Below are positions 7,634 through 17,145 of a stretch of 34,319 bases of DNA, one piece after another; position 1 is the first letter of the stretch; each line of letters opens with the position of its first letter. The stretch is from JBBDIM01 sp040880405 (GTDB lineage Bacteria > Planctomycetota > Planctomycetia > Pirellulales > Pirellulaceae): positions 1 through 34,319 of the forward strand of contig JBBDIM010000077.1 in assembly GCA_040880405.1 (NCBI GenBank). The letters run 5' to 3'. The notes below the pieces were generated by a model, which was given only the letters and a program-made list of their open reading frames with translations, was not told the origin of the DNA and did not search any database. The translations under genes and the position numbers were made by a program.

Positions 7634-8716
7634 TTATTCCTTCATCTCGGCCAAACGGCGGAAGTACTCTTGGGTCAGTTGCTCGTATTTCGGTAGGAAA
7701 CCTTCGACCGAGGAACCGCTCATTTGCTGGCGGACGTGGGGCGGCAAATTGCCCCATACTTCCTTGATCAAGGCGTCTTGCTCCTCGGGGGTGATCCTCA
7801 CGTTGCGGCGCTCGCGGAGTTCGTCGGAGCTGTCCTCGGCGCCCTCTCGATCCTCCTCCCCCTCGCCTCCTGCCTGGGACTCGCCCTCCCCTTCCCCTTG
7901 CTCTTTTGCCTGTCGCTCCCGTTCTGCTTGCGACATCCCTTTCCCTTGCTGCTCACCCTCGGACTCGCCCGACTGCGACTGAGGTGAAGGCTCGCCACTG
8001 GAGTTTCCTTGTTGCTGCTGCTGATCCGCCTGCTGTTGATCCTGTTGTTGTTGTTGTTGTTGCTGCTGCTGCTGCTGCTGCGATTGTTGTTGGTTTTGCT
8101 GCTGCTGCTGCTGTTGTTCGAGCAGTTCATCGATCCGTTTCAGGATGTCACGCTGCATCGCGACGGTGCTCGACTCCGCCTTGCCTGATTCCAAATTCCG
8201 CTGGACATCCCGCATCAACTGCCCGATCCGCGTGAGCGGGTCTCCTCCCTCCTCATCCAGCAATTGCTCCGGCGAGATTTTTTCCCCTTCCGCGGCTGGT
8301 TTTCCTGAGTCACCCGGTTCTATGTCCCCCTCTTCCGCCGATTCCGATTTAGGCTTATCCATCTCGCCCCCCAAGTCGGCCGGCAGGTCGAGATCGTCGA
8401 ACAGATCGCCACCCAAACCCTCAAACAACTGATCATCCAGCTCACTCCGGGCCGAGGATTTTGCTTGATCTTCTTGGGCTTGCGCGGTTGAACTCATCGA
8501 TCCGGACAGGAGGAGGCCCGCCAAGATCGAGCAAGCGAGTGAAAAAGGGGTCAGGACTCTTTTTCGCAAACCGTTCTCAATTGGAATACGCTTGATGAAA
8601 AAGAGTCCTGACCCCTTTTTCACGGCCACCCCCTCCTTCACAGCCAGCCGAGCAAGTCCGGACACGATCGCCAAGACTTGGTGCTGTCTCGTTAATTGCA
8701 AATTGAAAATTCTCAT
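7634..8716 (-). CDS. Exported poly-Gln / acidic low-complexity protein of the MoxR-VWA cluster
   Basis: The product has 360 residues from the ATG at 8716. That ATG overlaps the upstream TGA as ATGA, which favours coupled translation. A signal-like segment appears only at residues ~59-82 (SLACSILAGLLLSGS...AQAQE). Between the ATG and this segment the frame runs through hairpin element A. Starts at the GTG at 8623 or the TTG at 8569 are therefore possible; the TTG would give a classical signal peptide beginning with RKR. The mature protein is acidic, has a Gln run at ~200-236, a Ser/Glu/Gly/Gln-rich stretch to ~300, and a non-repetitive C-terminus with VWGNLPPHVRQQMSG and FLPKYEQLTQEYFRRL. That C-terminus is probably the functional module. 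No enzyme motif is visible. Confidence 0.8.
   Translation of the reverse strand: MRIFNLQLTRQHQVLAIVSGLARLAVKEGVAVKKGSGLFFIKRIPIENGLRKRVLTPFSLACSILAGLLLSGSMSSTAQAQEDQAKSSARSELDDQLFEGLGGDLFDDLDLPADLGGEMDKPKSESAEEGDIEPGDSGKPAAEGEKISPEQLLDEEGGDPLTRIGQLMRDVQRNLESGKAESSTVAMQRDILKRIDELLEQQQQQQQNQQQSQQQQQQQQQQQQQDQQQADQQQQQGNSSGEPSPQSQSGESEGEQQGKGMSQAERERQAKEQGEGEGESQAGGEGEEDREGAEDSSDELRERRNVRITPEEQDALIKEVWGNLPPHVRQQMSGSSVEGFLPKYEQLTQEYFRRLAEMKE
8008..8118. repeat. CAG/CAA codon microsatellite in the poly-Gln gene
   Basis: On the minus strand this tract encodes Gln broken only by occasional Asn, Ser, Asp and Ala. Runs of one codon type (TTG-complement then CTG-complement blocks) suggest growth by slippage, so the length may differ between strains. 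Confidence 0.85.
8539..8623. repeat. Hairpin element A (85 bp)
   Basis: Arms 8539-8565 and 8597-8623 are perfect 27-base inverted repeats around a core of GGGGTCAGGACTC, with a 31-base loop at 8566-8596. The loop is nearly the inverse of that of element B. Unlike the other copies, it lies inside the open frame of the poly-Gln gene, 90 bases past the stop of the upstream gene. Confidence 0.95.
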
Positions 8717-11700
8717 GGTTCCACTTGCTCCTCTTCCAAGAGGTCGAGGTCGTCCAGGTCCTCGGCGATCGGTTGGACTAAATTTAAGGTTAAATCGGAG
8801 AGCTGCCCCTGTTCGGCGGCGATCCGGGAAAGTTCCGCCGGCAGGTCAGTGATCTGTTCTGGTTGCTCTGCGGCCAGTTCGGTCAGCCGCTCAACCCGGT
8901 CGTTGATCGAGGCCTGCATCATCCGCAGGAGCCGGAGCTGGGCCCCCTGGGGAATTCCATCCCGAGTGGGCGCGCCATCCTGATGTTCCTCTTGCGGCTG
9001 CTCCTCACCCGAAGGTTCTTCCTGCTGGGATTGTTCCTGGTTTTCGCTCTCCGCTTCTTCCAGCGCTTCCAAAAGTTGCTCCAGCCGCATCACGGCATCG
9101 CCGGCCAAGCGCCGGGTGTTGGCGTCGACCAGGCCTTCGTCCAAAGTCCGGGAAAGCTCGGTCATCACGTCGGAGGTCCAGCGAAGCGAAAGATAAAAGA
9201 CCTCCGCGGTGGAAATGCTTTCCCCAAACTCACGCGTCTCTTGAGCCAAACCGGCCTGCTCCAGCGAGACTCCCCGGAGCGTATCTTGCTGTGCGGGGGT
9301 CAGCTTGCCGCGTTGATCCTCCGCTTCTCCCAGCCGGACCACCTCGTCTCGGATGCGCTTCTGCCGGAGGATTATCGACTCGATCGACTGTTTGAGGCGC
9401 ACGATCTCCTCTTCCGCCAGATCCTTGGTCACTTGCTCTTGCCGCTCCTCCAACTGCTCCTCCGCCTCTTCCAGGTCTTGTTCGGCTTGATCCATTTGCT
9501 CCGCCAAGCCGGGCGCGTCCAGGTTTTCCGATTCGGCCGCCTCTCCGAGCCTCTGGGCCGCCTCGCGGACCGACTGGGCCGCCTGCTTGGCCGTCAACCG
9601 CTGGAGTTTCCGGGCCATCCGCTCCGCTTCTTTTTTCAGGTCGCGGCTCTCTTCTTTGAGTTTTTCGAGCGCCCGTTCGTTTTCCGGCGAATCAGGCTGT
9701 TGGGCCAAGTCTTCTGCTTTTTTTTGTAGTTCTTTCCGCTTCTCTTCCAGTTGTTTTAGGTCTTGTTGGGCCTCATCCAGCTTTTCCTGTAAGCGTTTCG
9801 GATCGGTTTCACGCCGATCCCGGAGGGTGTCCTGGACGCTCGCCAAGGCCTGTTCAATCCGCTCCTGCGTTTCCCGCGATGAGCCGAGTTGGTTCTTTTC
9901 TAACGCGCTCCCGGCCTGCCGCATTTGCTGGGAGATCGCTTCCTGCTGGTTTTCGTGCATGGCGTCGCGGATGGTGTCGGTCACATCCTCTGGTTGCTCG
10001 GAGGCCTGCTCCAGCATCCGTTGCATCCGCTCTTGGATGCGATCGAGCTCCGTCCCCAAATTGGCCTGCTGTTCGGCCATTTGCTTTAGTTCCGAGCGTT
10101 GGGCCGGTGTCAACTGCTCGGCGTCGGTCCCCAGGGTCTCGGCTTGCTGCTGCTCAGTCCGCTCGGAAAGTTCCCGTTGACGATTTTCCAGCTCCCGCAT
10201 TTCCAGGCCGAACCGGCGAAAGGTATCCCAGCGGGAGAGATCGCTCTGCAATGATTCAAGTTGCTCCTCGACTTGTTCCTGCCGTGAACCGATCCGGGCC
10301 AAACTCTCGGCCAGTGTGGACTCGACCGCTTCGCCTGACGGGGAGCCGGAAGTCGCGCGGCGTCTCAGTTCGGACAACTCTTTGTCGATCTCAGCCAGCT
10401 CTTGGGCATCCATTTGCTCGATCAAGTCGCGGACCCCGCGAAGTTGCTCCGCCGCGTCGTGGTCCTCCGCTTGGTTTTGTTTCAACTCCTCCAGCAACGC
10501 GTCGACTCGGGCCTGCACGCTGTCGCTGCCGGTGACCAAACGCTCGCGGACCGAGCGCTGGTTTTGCTGGCTGTTGAGGAGATTGGCCTGCCCGATCTCC
10601 TCGGACGATTCCCGTTCCTCCAGATCGATCTCCACCGCCCTAGTCTGTTGTCGGGCGTTTTGCTGGAGCCGGCGGGACTCGGCCAGTTTGGTGATGATTT
10701 CCCGCTGTTGCCGGACTACCCGTTGGTCAAGTTGTTCCTCATTGATCATCGTGATCAGCCGAGGCAGACTTTCGCCGGTCTGGGGCAGGTAGTCGCTTCC
10801 GGCGACCGTTAATCGCAACACCATCCCCGGCTCTAGGCCCTCAAGCTCCGCGAGCGACAACTCATGCTCAACTTCCCGCTCGATCCGGCCGCCGGAAGAA
10901 AGGGACTGCGGAGGGGGACGCATTTCCCGGGGATCGTCATCTTCCCAGAGGGTTTGACTGTGCAGGGGCTGTTCCTCCCCGTCGACCTCAACCCGCAAGT
11001 CGACCCGCCCAAGCGCCAAGTCGTCGCGGACTCGGACCGAGAGGGGCAAAATGGCCTGGGGGGTTAACGAGAGATTCGCCTGCGGCTGGAGCCACTCCAC
11101 GGTCGGCGGGCGATCCTCGATCGCGCGAATCGGATGCCGCTCCGTCTCTTCCCGGACGAGATCCGACGGGGTGGTGACTTCGATCCAGTAGGTCCCCGAA
11201 TCGGTGACGACAAACGACTGTTCGCCGGACTCAACCGGACCAAATCCGAGTCCATCGGCTGTCACTTCCAAGGGGAAGGCTTTTTTCTCACTGCCCAGTT
11301 CCGCCCGGATGCGTGCTTCCTTGATCGGCAAATCGACCCGGCCGCTCACCCGAACCTCGGTCCCGGCCAAGGCGATAATCGAGCGGGGCGAGCTGACCGA
11401 CTCCCACCGCGTGTACTCAGGGGAAATGAGCGCCACCTCAATCGCATCGAACCGAGGCGGCTTGATCACGTCGACATCGTGCCACCGCATCGTATCGTCG
11501 TCTCCCCCTTCGGCCCGAAAGCGAAAGGGTCGGGTCACGTTTTCCAGTTGATAGACCATGCGCTCGCGGGAAAAGTCGAATCGCATCGGGAAGTTGTTCG
11601 CGGCGTCTTCCTCGAATTGGAGTTGCAACTGGACCTGCTCCGGCAACTTGCCATTGAGGTCTTCGACTTCCAGGAACAGGGTGCTCCCCAGGGCGACCGT

Positions 11701-12342
11701 CTGGGGCGGTTCGACCACCGCCAATTGATGCGTCCGAGGCCACTCGAACCCGGCCCAAGGCATCAGCAGCCGAGAGACCGCGGTGGCGGCCCCACCGGGG
11801 ACCGCCAGCACCACCAGAGTGGCGCCCATCAAGACAAAAAACGTGAGCAACACCGAGCGGTTGGCTAGATGCCGGTTCAGCGCCGCCTCGATATCGACCT
11901 CTTGCAGCCGAGCGGTTGTGGCATGAATCTGCCGCCGACGGAGCATCGGTGATCCGCTACCCACCTCCTGGTCCGCCTGCCCTAGAAAGAACAAGGCGTT
12001 GGTCAGCCGGTCGCGGAGCGAAGGGAAAAAACGTTCGATCCGTGGCGCGATATCAAGTAGCGTCGGACGCCACCGCCACGCCGGAAGTAACAGCCGAGCC
12101 ACCACCGCCACCATGGCGGCCAAGGTCGCGAGACTCAACAGCCACCGCGTGCCGAGATCGTTTTGCCGCAGCAGGAAATCGATCAGACCGGCGGTGAGCA
12201 GGATTCCTACCAGCGCCGAAACAGTCCAGGCCAACCCGCGCACACGAACCGCCTTGACCACCTTCCGCCGCGCATGCTCCAGCGCGACCACAATCGGATG
12301 GTGGCTCGGAGGAATCGGCGATTTTTCGGTCGGGGCATTCAT
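8713..12342 (-). CDS. Large membrane-anchored coiled-coil protein (DUF4175-like)
   Basis: The 1209-residue product begins with a short cytoplasmic N-terminus, two membrane segments near residues 38-58 and 67-86, and a third near 165-185. Residues ~200-510 are beta-rich and may form Ig-like extracytoplasmic domains (SPEYTRWES, DSGTYWIEVTTP, IEDRPPTVEWLQP). From ~530 to ~1150 it is almost continuous coiled coil, rich in Gln, Glu, Arg and Leu. The architecture resembles DUF4175-type proteins of VWA/MoxR clusters. It overlaps the poly-Gln gene by four bases, and both proteins are Gln/Glu-rich, so a physical partnership is a fair inference. The ATG at 12342 has no strong ribosome site. Confidence 0.85.
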   Translation of the reverse strand: MNAPTEKSPIPPSHHPIVVALEHARRKVVKAVRVRGLAWTVSALVGILLTAGLIDFLLRQNDLGTRWLLSLATLAAMVAVVARLLLPAWRWRPTLLDIAPRIERFFPSLRDRLTNALFFLGQADQEVGSGSPMLRRRQIHATTARLQEVDIEAALNRHLANRSVLLTFFVLMGATLVVLAVPGGAATAVSRLLMPWAGFEWPRTHQLAVVEPPQTVALGSTLFLEVEDLNGKLPEQVQLQLQFEEDAANNFPMRFDFSRERMVYQLENVTRPFRFRAEGGDDDTMRWHDVDVIKPPRFDAIEVALISPEYTRWESVSSPRSIIALAGTEVRVSGRVDLPIKEARIRAELGSEKKAFPLEVTADGLGFGPVESGEQSFVVTDSGTYWIEVTTPSDLVREETERHPIRAIEDRPPTVEWLQPQANLSLTPQAILPLSVRVRDDLALGRVDLRVEVDGEEQPLHSQTLWEDDDPREMRPPPQSLSSGGRIEREVEHELSLAELEGLEPGMVLRLTVAGSDYLPQTGESLPRLITMINEEQLDQRVVRQQREIITKLAESRRLQQNARQQTRAVEIDLEERESSEEIGQANLLNSQQNQRSVRERLVTGSDSVQARVDALLEELKQNQAEDHDAAEQLRGVRDLIEQMDAQELAEIDKELSELRRRATSGSPSGEAVESTLAESLARIGSRQEQVEEQLESLQSDLSRWDTFRRFGLEMRELENRQRELSERTEQQQAETLGTDAEQLTPAQRSELKQMAEQQANLGTELDRIQERMQRMLEQASEQPEDVTDTIRDAMHENQQEAISQQMRQAGSALEKNQLGSSRETQERIEQALASVQDTLRDRRETDPKRLQEKLDEAQQDLKQLEEKRKELQKKAEDLAQQPDSPENERALEKLKEESRDLKKEAERMARKLQRLTAKQAAQSVREAAQRLGEAAESENLDAPGLAEQMDQAEQDLEEAEEQLEERQEQVTKDLAEEEIVRLKQSIESIILRQKRIRDEVVRLGEAEDQRGKLTPAQQDTLRGVSLEQAGLAQETREFGESISTAEVFYLSLRWTSDVMTELSRTLDEGLVDANTRRLAGDAVMRLEQLLEALEEAESENQEQSQQEEPSGEEQPQEEHQDGAPTRDGIPQGAQLRLLRMMQASINDRVERLTELAAEQPEQITDLPAELSRIAAEQGQLSDLTLNLVQPIAEDLDDLDLLEEEQVEP

Positions 12343-12375
12343 GCGAAGTTTTCAGTACTTTAGTGGCCAGTGTGT

Positions 12376-12461
12376 GTGAAAAAGGGGTCAGGACTCTTTT
12401 TCATCAAGCGTGTTCCAATTGTGGACGGTTCGCGAAAAAGAGTCCTGACCCCCTTTTTCAC
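12376..12461. repeat. Hairpin element B (86 bp)
   Basis: The left arm is 12376-12402 and the right arm 12434-12461, which carries one extra C. The 31-base loop (12403-12433) matches the inverse of element A's loop at most positions. It starts 11 bases past the stop of the 800-residue VWA gene and lies before the coiled-coil gene on the minus strand. Confidence 0.95.
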
Positions 12462-12472
12462 ACCTTCATCGT

Positions 12473-14875
12473 TTAAAGCAGTCCCATCCGCTTCCGTAGT
12501 AACCACTCTGAGATGATCATCAGCACAAACAACTGAGCCAAGATCCAGGAATTCCAGATCGGCTCTGGGGCGAGGGTTTCAATTCGGACCTGTCTCCCCT
12601 CCGGCAGCAAATCGACAATTTGGTCCGCTTCCAGGAAGCTGAAATATCGTCCTCCGGAGACCGACGCCATTTTTTTCATATCGGACTCGTCCATTTCCAA
12701 CCGAGCCATTTCGCCCAGCACGGCCTCGACCGTGAACTGGGTGGTGGGTGGGTTGGGTTGGCCTCGTTCGTCCAGCAAAAAGGGCTGGGCGATCGAAAGG
12801 CGATAATCGCCCGCCATCAGTCCGGGGAGCGAGGCCTCGAACAGTTCTCGGTTGCCCGCGACGCGCGACATGGTGATCCGTCGGGTCCCCCCATCGGGCC
12901 GCTCTAGGTTCAATTGTACGCCATCGTCCTCGACCGGTGCCAATCGCTGCTCCAGGAATCGGACCCTTACGCGGACCGGTTCACCCACACGATACGACGA
13001 GCGGTCGACCGTCAACTGAGCGGCGGCCCCCCCTTCCCGCAGGCCGGATCGGGCCAGGTAGCGGATGATCTGCATCCAAAAATCGTCGTGATAGTCCCAC
13101 CGCCAAAGGTCGTCGGTCCCCAGAAACAGGACCTTTCCCCGCCCGATGAACTGCTGGGTCAACAGCGGACCACCCCGGACGCCGGCCTCGCCGGGCACCT
13201 CTACCAGCGTCTGGGCGGCCGATTTGGGCTCTCGGACCTCCAAACGCCAGTAGGCATGCGGAATGTTGTGCCAAGTGACGATGTTATCCGCCGGGCTATC
13301 CCGCAGGGCCAGCGGAGGACTCTTGGTCCCCAGTTCCGTCAGCCCAGTCGCCAGCGGCAGGCCGAGGACCTCATCCTCGCTCGGGGCTCGGACATCTTCC
13401 AGGCGGAAGGGGAACAGGTCTTCGATCGGGGTCCCACGGTAGCTCGTCGGCAAGTAGCGAGGCCCGGCGACCATCACCAGGCCACCCCCTTTTTCCTGCA
13501 CGTAGGCGGCCAGGTTTTCGAGTTGATTCCGGTTGAGAAACGACGGGTTGCTATCTCCCAAAATCACCACGTCGTACTGGAACAGCTCGTCGCGCGAAGC
13601 GGGAAACCCTGACGCGGCGGTTTCGTCCTGGTCGATATAGGCTTGGTCCGCCTCCTGGAGGACGGTCGTCAGCTCGAACGCCCTTTCCGGATCGCCACTG
13701 GTCGACCGTCGTTTGAGTTGCCGCTGCAAAAGGGTCTTCAGAAACCGAAACTGAAAGCTAGGGTAACCTTGCACCAGCAAGGCTTTGATCGTCTCGTCCC
13801 GGACCGTCACCGTGCGCGTGGCGAGGTTGTTCTCTTTGGTGGTCTCTTTGGCCGCGGTTTGGGCGACGATTTCGAAGTCGAACTTACCGACCTCCTCCGG
13901 TCGATACCGAAACCGGATTTCCCGCGTCAACTGATCGGCGACAATCGAAAACGATTCCTCCCCCAAAACGTCCGCCTCACCCTTCTTCCGCAGCACGACG
14001 GTCGCCTGCTCTCCGGCGAGCCCTTCGGCCGAGATCCGCGTGGTGAAGGTGGTGGTGTCCCCTACAAAGGCGACCGGGTCGACCAACACGTCATCGACTC
14101 GCAGATCCCGGGCCGCCAAGCGATTTCCCAGGCCGATACCATAGAGCGGAATCCCCCGGAGCGCCGCTTGCTGGGCCGCCTCAGACAGGGCGAGGCCCTC
14201 GATCGTCACGCCATCGGTGATCACCACCATCGCCGCGGTGGGACGACCCCGCTGCTGTTCCATGATTTGCGTCAGGCTGTCTCCCAACCGGCTCACCTCG
14301 CCGGTCGGCTCATGCTCGGCGATCTCGTCGACCAGTTCCAGATTGGTGGCGGTTAACGGGCGGCCCGACTCTCCCATGAAGTAGGCACGCGTGTTGTAGC
14401 GGTCGCTGATTCGCCGCAACCACGAGCGGTTCTCTTCGGACAGCAGCGTCAGCGTTTGATTCCAGCGGGAGGTGTTTTCCAGTCCGGCGGCATCGACCCT
14501 GGCGCTGACGAGCGACTGCTGCTGTGGCTCTAGCTCGTCAATGTGGGTCATGCTTTGCGTGTCGTCTACCACCAATATCAAGTCGGGCGAATCGGTTTTG
14601 TACGGCTGAACTCGCAGCCCATACAGCATGAACAGCAGCACCGCCACCAAGCCTAAGCGGAGGGCATAGAGGCCAAGCCAGGTACCCCAGCTCCGCCCGC
14701 CGGTTTCGCGGCGGTAGATCCAATAGAAGAACGCGACCGCTGCGGCGATGACCAGGATGGTGAGCCACGCGCCCCAGGGTGGTTCCCACTGCAAGTTGGA
14801 TTGCAGCGACGGATCCTCGACCGGAAGATCTCCGGCGAAGATACGGTACATCAGTTGGTTCCACCAATCAGTCAT
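12473..14875 (-). CDS. VWA membrane protein with glutamine-amidotransferase-like region
   Basis: The 800-residue product has two N-terminal membrane segments near residues 36-54 and 66-86. A VWA domain starts at ~97. Its metal-ion site reads DDTQS at 104-108, so Thr106 replaces the usual first Ser; a downstream TDG at 220-222 is present. The middle holds a class I amidotransferase-like fold (ALLVQGYPSFQFRFL, DVVILGDSN, EKGGGLVMVAGPRYLP) without an evident catalytic Cys. A final membrane helix (WILAQLFVLMIISEWLL) lies near the C-terminus. The ATG overlaps the stop of the BatA-like gene as ATGA. The long region between membrane anchors is probably extracytoplasmic. Such proteins act as partners of MoxR ATPases. 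Confidence 0.88.
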   Translation of the reverse strand: MTDWWNQLMYRIFAGDLPVEDPSLQSNLQWEPPWGAWLTILVIAAAVAFFYWIYRRETGGRSWGTWLGLYALRLGLVAVLLFMLYGLRVQPYKTDSPDLILVVDDTQSMTHIDELEPQQQSLVSARVDAAGLENTSRWNQTLTLLSEENRSWLRRISDRYNTRAYFMGESGRPLTATNLELVDEIAEHEPTGEVSRLGDSLTQIMEQQRGRPTAAMVVITDGVTIEGLALSEAAQQAALRGIPLYGIGLGNRLAARDLRVDDVLVDPVAFVGDTTTFTTRISAEGLAGEQATVVLRKKGEADVLGEESFSIVADQLTREIRFRYRPEEVGKFDFEIVAQTAAKETTKENNLATRTVTVRDETIKALLVQGYPSFQFRFLKTLLQRQLKRRSTSGDPERAFELTTVLQEADQAYIDQDETAASGFPASRDELFQYDVVILGDSNPSFLNRNQLENLAAYVQEKGGGLVMVAGPRYLPTSYRGTPIEDLFPFRLEDVRAPSEDEVLGLPLATGLTELGTKSPPLALRDSPADNIVTWHNIPHAYWRLEVREPKSAAQTLVEVPGEAGVRGGPLLTQQFIGRGKVLFLGTDDLWRWDYHDDFWMQIIRYLARSGLREGGAAAQLTVDRSSYRVGEPVRVRVRFLEQRLAPVEDDGVQLNLERPDGGTRRITMSRVAGNRELFEASLPGLMAGDYRLSIAQPFLLDERGQPNPPTTQFTVEAVLGEMARLEMDESDMKKMASVSGGRYFSFLEADQIVDLLPEGRQVRIETLAPEPIWNSWILAQLFVLMIISEWLLRKRMGLL

Positions 14876-17082
14876 CGGCCCGCCGAACTAAAACGAAATG
14901 CTAACCACGATTCCACAAACAACAGCGACAACACCAGCACCAGGAAGTACCGGAACAGCGGGATCTCGCGCTGCTGGGCGCTGATTCGCTCAGCCCCCGC
15001 TTCTCCGTTTTGCCGCTGGCCCGGCTGGAGCGAGGGGGGCAACTCATCCCCAGGAACCCGAGACAAATCGCTCTCGGCCGAGTCGACATTCACAGCGAAC
15101 CGCGTGATGCCGGTCTCCGCGGAGAGATCGCCACCCCGGGGGTTGGCCTCGTAAATGCCCGGCAGGTCGGTCCGATCGAAAGCCCACACCATCCGCTGAC
15201 CGCCGGTGGTCGCCTGAACCCGTTGCGTCCGGCCATCCGGCATCGAAATCTCTACCCCGCCCAAGGCGGCGGTGGGTGGCAGGACGCCATGATAGGTTTG
15301 GCCGACCGTCAGATTATGCCGATCCCGCCGCGCCGCCACCGCGTCCGCCAACAGCTCTTGCACCAGCGGCGGAAAGCTGGGCCAGGTGGGCCAGGCGGTC
15401 CATGGCAGGGGCGGACTGACCGAGGTATCGAGCGCCTCGGTCGTGGCCGGAAGTGTGACCAGTGTGACCGTCCCACCGCGTCGATCACCTTCCTCGGTGC
15501 CAACTTGCCGCCGCGAGATAATCGCCGGATCGCCGGAGTCAAACCAGAGGGCCGTCTCGACCAAACCTTCTTCACTTGGCTCGACCTCAAAAAATTTCCA
15601 CACCGGCGTGGTCAACAACCCGCCCGCCTGCTGGCCCCGAAACGGTGCGACGATTGCGTGCTCGTACTGCCGCGGATCCAGAAAGTAGTTTCCCCGTGGG
15701 CTCGGTCGATTGAGCGTGGCAGGCAGGAAGGTGTCCTCCGCGAGCAGGCTGTTGTAGTTTGAGGCGTCGACGCGATCTCCCAGCACCAGCACTAAACCGC
15801 CACCCTGGGCCACGTAGCGTTTGAGGGCCTCGGCCTCTTCTCGCGTAAACCGGGCGACGTTGCTGGCGAAGATGGCGTCGAATCTGGCCAAGTCTAACGA
15901 CAACAGCCCGGCCGGATCGCTCGGCACGGTCCGCACTGCGGCTTGGCCGGTTTCTTGTGGGCTGAGGGCCAAGCGGAGAAACCGCGTCCCCCCGGGCGAA
16001 TCGCCCAGCGCGAGCACCTCCATCGTTGACTTCACTTCCACCACAAGGTGCCGCGTGTTGTCCGCCGCCAGTCGGTCTTCTTCCAGCCGAAATTCCACGG
16101 CATACAGCCCCGGGGAATCGAACCGATGGCTCAGCTCGACCGAGGCGATTTCGCTTTCACCGAACCGGACTTCCCGCTGCGAGACCAGTTGGCCATCGAC
16201 CGACATCCGCACGATTTGCGTCGGCAATTCGGCCGGGTTGTCGGAACCTACCTGAACCTCGAACCGGGCCGACTGACCGGGCGTGAGATACGCCTGCCGC
16301 GATTCCACCTGCAGGATCGCGCTGTTGGTTGTCTCGGCTTGACCCACATCGAGCAGGGTGATCCGGGCCAATTGTTCGATCGACTCTAGTCGTCGCTCGT
16401 TCTCGGAGGTTGAGGCCCGCTGCCAAGTGTTCGCCCCGAGATCGGTCAGCATGTAAATTTCGGTGGTGGCCAGCCGGGGATGATTTTTCCGAGTGGTTTG
16501 CACCAAAGCTTCGAGCTCCGCCAAGGCGATGTCGAGCCGAGCCGGGGCGTACTCCAGTTCCAGTTGTTCAATCTCGCGGGTCACATCGCCGGGGTCGAAC
16601 GCCGGTGGCCCAATCACGAGCTTGGTACCGGGGCCGATCGAAACCAGACTGAAACCATCCCCTTCGCGCCCCTCACGGACAATCTGCCGGGCCAACGTTT
16701 TAGCGTTATCGAGCCTGGTTTCGTCTTCCTGTTGGTACTCCATGCTGTAGGAGGTGTCCATCACGATCAGGGTGTGCGTGCGGCCACCCCCTCCGGCGAA
16801 ACCTCCCATGGCACCATCCCACAGGCAAGAGACATCCGCCAGCGCCACCGCCAACAGCAGCAAGATCAGGCAGCGAACCAACAGCAGGAGCAACTGCTCG
16901 ATCTGAATCCGCCGCGTGTTCTTCTTGACCGCCGCGAGCAAAAACTGCATCGCCGCCCAGTCCGCCTCACGGAACTTCCGCCGATTCCAAAGGTGAATCA
17001 AAATCGGCGCAGCGGCAGCTAAACCCCAAAACAGCATCGAGGCGCTGGAAAACACAAACGGGTTAAAACCTAGCAAAAACAA
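14872..17082 (-). CDS. BatA-like VWA membrane protein
   Basis: The 736-residue product has the BatA N-terminal layout: a membrane segment at ~12-32, a basic loop with HLWNRRKFREADW, and a second segment at ~62-85. A VWA domain follows, with an intact metal site DTSYS at 109-113. A later region resembles an amidotransferase-like fold (RFDAIFASNVARFT, AQGGGLVLVLGDRVD). One C-terminal membrane helix lies near 710-730. This order matches the next gene, so the two VWA proteins look like diverged paralogues. The MoxR and DUF58 genes are upstream beyond a repeat-filled gap. A role as a membrane partner of the MoxR ATPase is known for the family; the substrate is unknown. Confidence 0.88.
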   Translation of the reverse strand: MFLLGFNPFVFSSASMLFWGLAAAAPILIHLWNRRKFREADWAAMQFLLAAVKKNTRRIQIEQLLLLLVRCLILLLLAVALADVSCLWDGAMGGFAGGGGRTHTLIVMDTSYSMEYQQEDETRLDNAKTLARQIVREGREGDGFSLVSIGPGTKLVIGPPAFDPGDVTREIEQLELEYAPARLDIALAELEALVQTTRKNHPRLATTEIYMLTDLGANTWQRASTSENERRLESIEQLARITLLDVGQAETTNSAILQVESRQAYLTPGQSARFEVQVGSDNPAELPTQIVRMSVDGQLVSQREVRFGESEIASVELSHRFDSPGLYAVEFRLEEDRLAADNTRHLVVEVKSTMEVLALGDSPGGTRFLRLALSPQETGQAAVRTVPSDPAGLLSLDLARFDAIFASNVARFTREEAEALKRYVAQGGGLVLVLGDRVDASNYNSLLAEDTFLPATLNRPSPRGNYFLDPRQYEHAIVAPFRGQQAGGLLTTPVWKFFEVEPSEEGLVETALWFDSGDPAIISRRQVGTEEGDRRGGTVTLVTLPATTEALDTSVSPPLPWTAWPTWPSFPPLVQELLADAVAARRDRHNLTVGQTYHGVLPPTAALGGVEISMPDGRTQRVQATTGGQRMVWAFDRTDLPGIYEANPRGGDLSAETGITRFAVNVDSAESDLSRVPGDELPPSLQPGQRQNGEAGAERISAQQREIPLFRYFLVLVLSLLFVESWLAFRFSSAGR

Positions 17083-17145
17083 CTTTCAGTGGGTCCTATA
17101 GGGAGTAATTAGTTGGACAACACCAGATTCAAATGTAAGGAATCA

